This document shows positions 27,713 to 34,768 of a stretch of 64,000 nucleotides of DNA, piece after piece. The translations under genes and the position numbers were made by a program. The DNA is taken from contig CALXKJ010000003.1 in NCBI GenBank assembly GCA_944388955.1, positions 1 to 64,000 of the forward strand. Direction: 5' to 3'. How positions within the stretch are numbered: the stretch's first letter is position 1; every line of letters begins with the position of its first letter. Below the pieces are notes generated by a model. It worked only from the letters and a program-made list of their open reading frames with translations, searched no databases and had not been told where the DNA came from. This DNA comes from an uncultured Spirochaetaceae bacterium. GTDB lineage: Bacteria > Spirochaetota > Spirochaetia > Sphaerochaetales > Sphaerochaetaceae.

Positions 27713-28189
27713 TTACTTTGAAAAAACCATATTCTCACCCGAACTGCTCTCGATTGTGATGGTTTTCTCATCCACAGAGATAGTTGCAATTGAGCCATCA
27801 CGGAGAGGATAAGGTCCTGATGTGATATCAAAAGAGATACTGTTGACACCGTTATCCACAGTCAGAGCCGAGCCATCAAGTCTGGCGTAGAATGGTATGA
27901 AGCCGAAAAATGCATCGCTTGAGCCTTCTACAAGCATATAGCAATCCTCATCTACCGGATTCCTGATACCATCGCTATCAATACCGGGAAAGCCATCAAA
28001 TAGAGATGCCATATCACAGCTGGTCATGAAGACCGCAACCAGAGTGAATATGACGAACAGCGAAGAAACCGCAGCCGCGATCTTTCTGTTCCTCTCCTCT
28101 TTTTCATGCCTTCTCTGCCTTTCATTCTCGAGTCTCTTCAGTGTACTGACTTCCGATTCCAGCTTATCCAGTCTTTCACTATCAAGCAC
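27713..28189 (-). CDS. Membrane-anchored protein of unknown function
   Basis: 158 residues. Residues 1-35 are charged and heptad-like (LDKLESEVSTLKRLENE), a short coiled coil. One membrane segment follows (about 38-58, ending MTSC). The rest is an outside-facing beta-rich domain of about 95 residues that ends SSGENMVFSK. No known family was recognised. It would sit in the inner membrane with its C-terminus in the periplasm. Monocistronic with its own terminator. Confidence 0.6.
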   Translation of the reverse strand: MLDSERLDKLESEVSTLKRLENERQRRHEKEERNRKIAAAVSSLFVIFTLVAVFMTSCDMASLFDGFPGIDSDGIRNPVDEDCYMLVEGSSDAFFGFIPFYARLDGSALTVDNGVNSISFDITSGPYPLRDGSIATISVDEKTITIESSSGENMVFSK

Positions 28190-28570
28190 CTATGATCCTC
28201 CTGGTATCCTTGTGGAATACCAGAAAAGATGATGAATCCCTTGGAGGCATATCAGAAGAACAATAATCATGTTTGATTCGATAACTTGATTCCACTAAAG
28301 CACAAGATAGGTAAAAAGCATTACATGATTTAACGCTCAACATTAATTCTACCGTCTATTTGCCTGAAAATTACAGAAAAATGTAAAATATCAAAAAGGA
28401 GAAGAAGATAAGATCGAGCTATCATTCAAGAGATACATCACGGACAACAAACCGGGGACTGCCATACGCTTCATCCAAGATGAATTACCAGAAGAGCGGA
28501 ATGATTACGAATATTCCTCTTCTATTTTGCAAACCGAGTGAAAACACTTCTCTGAAAGAGTAAAGCAAAA
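28190..28570 (+). other. Intergenic stretch with a start-less remnant frame
   Basis: A plus-strand frame from 28368 to 28541 stays open for 57 codons and reads sensibly in the middle (KIELSFKRYITDNKPG, then AIRFIQDELPEERNDYEY). No ATG, GTG or TTG opens it, though AAAAAGGAG stands at 28393. It looks like the tail of a decayed gene. Nothing else was seen. Confidence 0.3.
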
Positions 28571-28586
28571 TATAATCCAGTGCGGT
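28571..28586 (+). promoter_or_regulatory. Perfect -10 box ten bases before the ATG
   Basis: TATAAT at 28571-28576, then CCAGTGCGGT, then the ATG. Predicted leader is about three bases, with no ribosome-binding site. Confidence 0.45.
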
Positions 28587-29960
28587 ATGAATACCAGGAA
28601 GTATGATTTAGGAAAAGACAGTATCTGGTCGCTTGTTCTGATGATGGCTCTGCCAACAGCATTGGCTCAGGCTGTCAACGTTCTCTATGCGATAGTTGAT
28701 AGGATGTATATAGGGCATATCGCTGTTTATGGTGATATCGCACTGGCGGGAATCGGAATCGCCTCCCCTATCACTGCATTCATCTCCTCATTCGCCTCCC
28801 TAATAGGCATGGGAGGCGCACCTATCATGGCGATGAAGGAAGGACACGGCGAGCACCACACAGCTGAGCGTATCGTCACGACAGGCTTCTATCTTATTCT
28901 CATCGCTTCCGCTATCCTCACCCCGCTCTTCTTCTTTTTCAGGAATCCGATACTGCTGGCATTCGGAGCATCAGAAGTTACATTACCCTATGCTTCAGAA
29001 TATCTTGGCTGGTACCTGCTTGGGACTCCGTTCGCACTTCTCGCATCCGGTCTGAACAGCTTTGTCATCAACCAGGGACAGTCCGCGAAAGGCATGATCT
29101 CAGTACTTGTCGGAGCCGCACTGAATATAATCCTTGACCCCATCTTCATATTCGTCTTTGATATGGGTGTCAAAGGCGCTGCGATAGCAACTGTAATCTC
29201 CCAGATTGCCTCAATGGCAATAGCAGTCCTTGCTCTCAGAGGGGAGAACACAGCAATCAAACTGCGATTCAGAGGCTTCATGCCTGGAATGATCAAGAAA
29301 ATCATCAAACTAGGGCTTTCATCATTCATAATCCTCTCGACTGACAGCTTATTGCTTATCGTGCTCAACGCAATGCTGCAGAAGTATGGAGGCCCCGAAC
29401 TCGGTGACACACTCATCACATGCTCTACCATCGTCCAGAGTTATCATATCCTCGTAACATACCCGATGAATGGTATGACAGCAGGCTGCCAAGGCCTTGT
29501 CAGCTACAACTATGGTGCTGGCCTGACATCACGGGTCCGTACTTGCTTCAGGAATCTGCAGATAGTAATCACCTCATATACAGTTATCATGTTCCTATTC
29601 ACTGTCTTCGGAGCAAGTCTCTTCGCATCGTTATTTTCTTCTGATGAGTCAATCATAGTGCTTTCAGCACGGTACATGCTCATCTTCGAATGCATGATAA
29701 TCCCGCTTTCATTTCAGTATGTGAATGTGGATATGATGACCGCACTTGGAGAAGTGCGTATATCACTGCCCCTTTCCCTTACAAGGAAGATTTCATTCAT
29801 GATAGCTACCATCATCCTTCCGATGGTGTTCGGAGCGGAATCAGCGTTCTTCGCTGAGCCTATCTCAGATATTCTCTCATGCACCGTAGGTACGATAATC
29901 GTCTATAAATCGCTCGGAGCAATACTCCGCAGAAGGGAAAAGAATGGTCTCACAATCTGA
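28587..29960 (+). CDS. MATE-family multidrug exporter (second copy)
   Basis: 457 residues, twelve predicted membrane segments. MALPTALAQAVNVLYAIVDRMYIGH and MNGMTAGCQGLVSYNYGAG are the paired MatE signatures. Similar to the exporter four genes upstream (shared ILDPIFIFVF-x-MG-x-KGAAIATVISQ segment), so the two are paralogues. Substrate unknown. Confidence 0.88.
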   Translation: MNTRKYDLGKDSIWSLVLMMALPTALAQAVNVLYAIVDRMYIGHIAVYGDIALAGIGIASPITAFISSFASLIGMGGAPIMAMKEGHGEHHTAERIVTTGFYLILIASAILTPLFFFFRNPILLAFGASEVTLPYASEYLGWYLLGTPFALLASGLNSFVINQGQSAKGMISVLVGAALNIILDPIFIFVFDMGVKGAAIATVISQIASMAIAVLALRGENTAIKLRFRGFMPGMIKKIIKLGLSSFIILSTDSLLLIVLNAMLQKYGGPELGDTLITCSTIVQSYHILVTYPMNGMTAGCQGLVSYNYGAGLTSRVRTCFRNLQIVITSYTVIMFLFTVFGASLFASLFSSDESIIVLSARYMLIFECMIIPLSFQYVNVDMMTALGEVRISLPLSLTRKISFMIATIILPMVFGAESAFFAEPISDILSCTVGTIIVYKSLGAILRRREKNGLTI

Positions 29961-30035
29961 GTACAAAGCCTGATTCAAGCAATGGAATCAAGTTGAGAAT
30001 ATCGGTTAGAATAGTACTAGCTAGAGAGGGGTTAT

Positions 30036-31451
30036 ATGAGAAAAACCAGAATAATTTGCACACTTGGCCCTGCTGTTGATACAGATGAAATGGTCGAGGC
30101 ATTGATTGAGAATGGCATGAATGCCGCAAGGCTCAATTTCTCTCATGGAAGCCATGAAGAGCACAAAGGGAGAATCGATAGAGTAAGAAGAGTCTCTCAG
30201 AAACTTGGAGAGCATATTCCTATCATCCTTGATACGAAAGGTCCTGAGATCAGGACAAGGGAATTCAAAGACGGTAAGGTGATTCTCAAGGAAGGGAGCA
30301 CATTCACGCTCTATGCCGATAAAGACAAAGAGGGTGACGAGACGGGTGTATCCATCACATATCCATATCTTGCTGAGGATGTTGAAATCGGGACTACTAT
30401 CCTTATAGACGACGGCCTTTGCTCACTCACGGTAAAGGAAATCAGCGGTTGCGATATCATCTGTACAGTAAATAACACATCAAAGGTATCGAATCATAAA
30501 TCGATAAATATCCCCGGTGCCGATATCGATTTGCCATTCATCTCTGAATCCGACAGAGCTGATTTGCTCTTCGGTATCGAGGAAGATATCGATTACGTCT
30601 CCGCATCCTTCACAAGGAATGCCGATGATATCAAACGCATGAGGAAGCTTCTCAACGTCAATGGCGGTGAGAAGATAAAAATCATCGCCAAGATTGAAAA
30701 CAGAAGCGGCATAGAGAATCTTGATGAGATACTGAAAGTTGCAGACGGTATCATGGTCGCCCGTGGTGACATGGGCGTAGAAGTCCCCTTCAAGGAGCTT
30801 CCAGCCATCCAGAAGATGATAATCTCCAAGTGCTACCAGAAGGGTAAGATCGTTGTAACGGCAACACAGATGCTCGAATCGATGACAGAGCACTCACGCC
30901 CGACAAGAGCTGAAGTCTCCGATGTCGCTAATGCAATCTATGATGGAACGACATGCACGATGCTCAGCGGAGAGACAGCTGCTGGAAAGTATCCGATTGA
31001 AGCTGTACGCACAATGGCTGAGATTGCTGAATATACAGAGAATCAGATTGACTATAAATCCCGCTTCTTCTCGCATCAGGTTGATACGAATGAAGGCATT
31101 CCCGAGACCATAGCAAGCGCGGCAGTAGATGCCTCATTTCTTCTTAGCGCGAAGTCAATCATATGCATGACAGCTACAGGAAGATCTGCCTGGATTGTCT
31201 CGTCATACAGGCCGCAGTCATCAATCATCGCGTGTGTGACTGACAAGAAAGCTGTAAGACAGCTTAATCTCGCATATGGAGTACATGCGTATCTCGCGCC
31301 ATTCACAGAAGACAAGGATGAAATGCGCGAACAGTCGATTGAAATCGCGCTCAAATCCGGAATCATAAAGAAAAACGAGCTTGCGATAATCGTCGCGGGA
31401 ACAGTTCCCGGTTACCAGTTCGCTGACTCAATGCAGATTTCGAATATATGA
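30036..31451 (+). CDS. pyk: Pyruvate kinase
   Basis: 471 residues. RKTRIICTLGPAVDTDEM and MNAARLNFSHGSHEEH at the N-terminus, KIIAKIENRSGIENLDEI (catalytic lysine), MVARGDMGVEVPFKELP and TATQMLESM follow in the normal order. Makes pyruvate and ATP from phosphoenolpyruvate. A ribosome-binding site (GAGAGGGG) lies five bases before the ATG, and TAGAAT at 30007 is a likely -10 box. The C-terminal regulatory domain is complete. Confidence 0.95.
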   Translation: MRKTRIICTLGPAVDTDEMVEALIENGMNAARLNFSHGSHEEHKGRIDRVRRVSQKLGEHIPIILDTKGPEIRTREFKDGKVILKEGSTFTLYADKDKEGDETGVSITYPYLAEDVEIGTTILIDDGLCSLTVKEISGCDIICTVNNTSKVSNHKSINIPGADIDLPFISESDRADLLFGIEEDIDYVSASFTRNADDIKRMRKLLNVNGGEKIKIIAKIENRSGIENLDEILKVADGIMVARGDMGVEVPFKELPAIQKMIISKCYQKGKIVVTATQMLESMTEHSRPTRAEVSDVANAIYDGTTCTMLSGETAAGKYPIEAVRTMAEIAEYTENQIDYKSRFFSHQVDTNEGIPETIASAAVDASFLLSAKSIICMTATGRSAWIVSSYRPQSSIIACVTDKKAVRQLNLAYGVHAYLAPFTEDKDEMREQSIEIALKSGIIKKNELAIIVAGTVPGYQFADSMQISNI

Positions 31452-31453
31452 GA

Positions 31454-32851
31454 TCATGTCCCCTGTTTCACTTCAGAAGCAGGGGATTTTCCATCCATTC
31501 CCCGAAGCTCGGGAAATACTATATGACGCATCGTTAGATATGCTGCAAGGCCTCCTATTACATTGCTTATAGGCTCTGCGAGCATGACTCCATTCACTCC
31601 GAAGATATATGGCAGCGCGATAGTAAGTGGCACAACGATTATAACTTTCCTGAAAAGAGAGAAGAAGATTGCATAACCGGCCTTCCCCAAGGCAACGAAT
31701 GTCTGCTGCCCCGCGCTCTGGAAAGCCATGAAGAAAAAGCCGAAGAAATAGATATGAAGAGCAGAGACAGATGCGCTGAGCATCATCTCATCATCGGTGA
31801 AGAGCATAGCCATCAGTCGAGGAAACGAGAAGACAAAGGCCCAGACTACAAGCGAATAGACAAATACTATCGATAGCACAGCATTGCTTGCCTTCATAAC
31901 TCTTTCCCCATCACGAGCTCCATAGTTGAAACTCATCACAGGGCTTGCTCCGCTTGAAATGCCATTTGTGAATGTGCTGAAGACTTCTCTTACGGAATTC
32001 AGGATTGTCATCACTCCGACATAGAGATCCCCACCCCAGATGAATGCGCACCTGTTGCACACAAGCTGTACGACGGAGTTTGTCGCCCCCATCACAAAGC
32101 CTGATGTGCCTAGCGAGATGATTTTCCATGCACGGCTTGGTGAAAGATGCATATCACGAGTGCGAAGACGGATAACAGCATTCTTCCCTGAGAGGAAAAG
32201 GATAACGAATATGCATGAGACAGTCTGACTGAATACAGTGGCAATTGCAGCGCCTTTGACTCCCATATGGAAGAGGAAAATAAGGATGGGATCGAGAATG
32301 ATATTAAGCACAGCTCCGATAAGGACTGTAATCATGCCAACAGATGCAAAGCCCTGACTGTTGATGAATGCAGTCATGCTCAGCGTGATAAGCACAGGAA
32401 CCGAGCCAAGCGCGTAGATTCTCAGATAATCGCAGGCGAAGGGATATGTGCTATCACTGGCACCGAAAGCGTAAAGAATCGGCTTGGTGAAAACAAGGAC
32501 AATAACCATGAGGACAAAACCTGTTATAACAGAAAGGAGAAAGGAATTCCCCATTACAAGCCCTGCTTCCTTGTTATCTCCGCGCCCACGCGCCATCGCA
32601 GAAAGCGGAGCACCGCCATTCGAGCCGAAAAGCTTAGCGAATGCACTTATCAGGGATATCACCGGAAAACAGAGGCCAAGACCTGTAAGGGCAACGCTTC
32701 CGACATCAGGTATATGCCCGATATAGATCCTGTCCACCATGTTATAAAGAAGATTCACAAGCTCAGCGACAATGAGAGGCAGAGAAACCCTCATTACGAG
32801 CTTGTAGACATTTCCTTTGGAGAAATCCGCCTGATGAACAATCATATGCAT
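31454..32851 (-). CDS. MATE-family multidrug exporter (third copy)
   Basis: 465 residues from the ATG at 32851 (an in-frame TTG lies at 32881 and an ATG at 32845); GGGGA stands about eight bases before the chosen start. Twelve predicted membrane segments with MRVSLPLIVAELVNLLYNMVDRIYIGH and SGASPVMSFNYGARDGE. Transcribed against the other two. Its last codons are made of the inverted repeat that terminates pyk on the other strand. Confidence 0.87.
   Translation of the reverse strand: MHMIVHQADFSKGNVYKLVMRVSLPLIVAELVNLLYNMVDRIYIGHIPDVGSVALTGLGLCFPVISLISAFAKLFGSNGGAPLSAMARGRGDNKEAGLVMGNSFLLSVITGFVLMVIVLVFTKPILYAFGASDSTYPFACDYLRIYALGSVPVLITLSMTAFINSQGFASVGMITVLIGAVLNIILDPILIFLFHMGVKGAAIATVFSQTVSCIFVILFLSGKNAVIRLRTRDMHLSPSRAWKIISLGTSGFVMGATNSVVQLVCNRCAFIWGGDLYVGVMTILNSVREVFSTFTNGISSGASPVMSFNYGARDGERVMKASNAVLSIVFVYSLVVWAFVFSFPRLMAMLFTDDEMMLSASVSALHIYFFGFFFMAFQSAGQQTFVALGKAGYAIFFSLFRKVIIVVPLTIALPYIFGVNGVMLAEPISNVIGGLAAYLTMRHIVFPELRGMDGKSPASEVKQGT
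31459..31490 (+). terminator. pyk terminator lying inside the convergent MATE gene
   Basis: TCCCCTGTTTC-ACTTCA-GAAGCAGGGGA followed by TTTT on the plus strand, beginning eight bases after the pyk stop. It encodes the C-terminal tail of the minus-strand exporter. Confidence 0.7.
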
Positions 32852-32894
32852 GATTATATTCCCCACAAAAGATAGTAACAATCAGATGATGTGA

Positions 32895-32906
32895 TACAAT
32901 GCTCAC
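32895..32906 (+). promoter_or_regulatory. -10 box six bases before the ATG (leaderless)
   Basis: TACAAT at 32895-32900, preceded by TGA (extended -10), then GCTCAC and the ATG at 32907. No ribosome-binding site. Confidence 0.45.
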
Positions 32907-33635
32907 ATGAATATTCATATTGATATTGCCAATAGCGCAGAGGAACTCGGGAAAAGAGCAGCATGGGAAATAGCCCTCACTATACTTTCCGCAATCGAAG
33001 ATAGAGGTAAAGCGAGAATCATCCTCTCTACAGGACAGAGCCAGTTCGAGACATTGAAGGAGCTTGTGGAATTCCCTGTCGACTGGAGCAAAGTCGAGAT
33101 GTTCCATCTTGATGAGTATGTGGGTATAGATGAATCACACCCCGCGAGCTTCAGAAGGTATCTCAAGGAGCGCTTTGTCTCTAAAGTGAATCCCGGGATT
33201 GTCCATTTTGTAGAAGGTATAGATTCCATTCCTTCCCTTACGGAAGAACTCAGGAAGGAAGATATAGATCTAGGGGTTATAGGGATTGGGGAGAATGCTC
33301 ACATCGCATTCAACGATCCACCTGCGGATTTCCAGACTGATGAGGCATATAAAGTAGTCACGCTCGATGAGCGCTGCCGGGCCCAGCAGGTCGGCGAAGG
33401 CTGGTTCAAGAGCATCTCCGAAGTGCCTGAGAAAGCCATCACGATGTGCGTGAAAGAAATCATGAGAGCAAAACACATCATCTCCGCTGTTCCCCATAAA
33501 GTGAAAGCGGAAGCTGTCTACAGGACTATCACGAGCTCAGTCAGTCCATATATACCAGCGACTATTCTCAAGACGCATCCTGATTGGAAACTATTCCTAG
33601 ATAAGGATTCGGCCTCAAAGCTCCTCTCAGTCTGA
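32907..33635 (+). CDS. Glucosamine-6-phosphate deaminase-like protein (NagB family)
   Basis: 242 residues of the NagB/6-phosphogluconolactonase superfamily. LSTGQSQFETLKEL binds phosphate; EMFHLDEYVGI holds the catalytic Asp72 equivalent. The second active-site loop reads GIGENAHIAFNDP where NagB has GVGVDGHIAFNEP, so Asp141 is Asn and Glu148 is Asp while His143 is kept. Deamination of glucosamine-6-P is the first guess, but the changed loop suggests an altered substrate or rate. It overlaps the convergent hydrolase by 9 bases. Confidence 0.75.
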   Translation: MNIHIDIANSAEELGKRAAWEIALTILSAIEDRGKARIILSTGQSQFETLKELVEFPVDWSKVEMFHLDEYVGIDESHPASFRRYLKERFVSKVNPGIVHFVEGIDSIPSLTEELRKEDIDLGVIGIGENAHIAFNDPPADFQTDEAYKVVTLDERCRAQQVGEGWFKSISEVPEKAITMCVKEIMRAKHIISAVPHKVKAEAVYRTITSSVSPYIPATILKTHPDWKLFLDKDSASKLLSV

Positions 33636-34595
33636 TAGCTTGAGATTCGCTTTCAGGAAATCATAGGCAACAAGCCCATGGATCTCATGTTCTCCGCTGA
33701 AGAAGTCAACGGAGAACTTATTCTCACATCCAAGCATGCGATAGCATCCATTGACTATCTCTGAAGCCTCCATTGCTGCGCTCTGCGGATAGATAGGATC
33801 CTTGTCGCCGGACTCCCATAGCATTGGTACAGGCGCAATGGAAGCAAGGATCGTTGGAAGCTCGAATGATTTCAGCAGTGACGGCACATAGTTGCATACA
33901 CAGTGATGCATCGCAAGGATACTTGTTATGAAGAATCCCGCATAGCCGCTGACAACAACAGCATCCACATCATAGATAGCACTCAGAAACGCAGCGACTG
34001 TCCCTCCTCCAGAGATTCCCATCACTCCCTTCTTAACGTGAGGAAAAAATCCAGAAGCGATGGAAATAACTGCATAAGCCTCATACACTCTCATACCAAG
34101 CAGCGTCTTTCCTTCAAAAAGAAGATTCACCGCAAGTCGATGGCAGCTGTTCTCATCATCACCTTCAAGCATCATACGTCCAAAGCCCAGAAGCTCAGGC
34201 ACAGCAACAGCAAAGCCTTCCTCGCATAGTTTCAGAGCGAATTTCTTCTCATAGCTTTCACCGCAGAGTCCAATAGCGTCATCCGCACCCTTACCATGAC
34301 CTGGAAGAGCAAGGACAAGTCCTAGCGGCTTCTTATCTGGGACAAGAAGATAGAAAGGACACACAAGCCCTGAAAGACTGAAGCTGTATAGTTTACGCCT
34401 GTAAGAGACGCAATCCTCATCCTTAACAAGCTTCACATCGTCATAAGCAATCTCATCGGGAATACAAAGCTTACTTCTAAGTTCTTTCCTCACACTTTCT
34501 TTCCATGAAGGAAATGAGAAAGGATTATCAGGGATGGAAAATGAAGGCTTGCAATCTTCATATTCTCTAAGAAGGAAATCATCAACAGTGCTCAT
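33627..34595 (-). CDS. Alpha/beta hydrolase, dienelactone-hydrolase/acetyl-esterase-like
   Basis: 322 residues from the ATG at 34595. Oxyanion region LALPGHGKGADDAIG, nucleophile serine in GVMGISGGGTVAAFL, acid in WESGDKDPIYP and histidine in SGEHEIHG form a full triad. No signal peptide. The family (alpha/beta hydrolases of the Abhydrolase_7 type) acts on esters, including acetylated sugars; the substrate is unknown. TATAAT ends six bases before the ATG, so it is probably leaderless. Confidence 0.8.
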   Translation of the reverse strand: MSTVDDFLLREYEDCKPSFSIPDNPFSFPSWKESVRKELRSKLCIPDEIAYDDVKLVKDEDCVSYRRKLYSFSLSGLVCPFYLLVPDKKPLGLVLALPGHGKGADDAIGLCGESYEKKFALKLCEEGFAVAVPELLGFGRMMLEGDDENSCHRLAVNLLFEGKTLLGMRVYEAYAVISIASGFFPHVKKGVMGISGGGTVAAFLSAIYDVDAVVVSGYAGFFITSILAMHHCVCNYVPSLLKSFELPTILASIAPVPMLWESGDKDPIYPQSAAMEASEIVNGCYRMLGCENKFSVDFFSGEHEIHGLVAYDFLKANLKLSD

Positions 34596-34607
34596 GAAGA
34601 TATTATA
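34596..34607 (-). promoter_or_regulatory. Perfect -10 box six bases before the ATG (leaderless)
   Basis: Minus-strand TATAAT at 34607-34602, then ATCTTC, then the ATG at 34595. No ribosome-binding site. Confidence 0.5.
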
Positions 34608-34649
34608 GCCCAATAAGCATAAAATACATTTTTAGCTTTATAGTGATAT

Positions 34650-34667
34650 CGTAAAATACACTTTACG
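34650..34667. promoter_or_regulatory. Operator-like inverted repeat CGTAAA-N6-TTTACG
   Basis: Perfect six-base arms around ATACAC, 43 bases upstream of the hydrolase -10 box and within the gap between two minus-strand genes. A regulator site is possible; which regulator is unknown. Confidence 0.3.
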
Positions 34668-34721
34668 TTTTCCATTCAATGATGATAAAAATCTGCGGAT
34701 AATCCAAAACAAATATGAACA

Positions 34722-34745
34722 CCCTCACAGATTTCTCCATGAGGG
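34722..34745 (-). terminator. Terminator of the Ig-like lipoprotein gene
   Basis: CCCTCA-N12-TGAGGG on the minus strand, 24 bases after the stop, followed by TGTTCATATTTGTTTTGG. Confidence 0.6.
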
Positions 34746-34768
34746 CTGTTGTAAACTAATAACTGATA

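Noticed and set aside
32267-32875. Plus-strand frame of 202 codons opposite the third MATE gene
   Set aside because: It is highly charged and lies fully antisense to a clear membrane protein; a by-product of the MATE codons.
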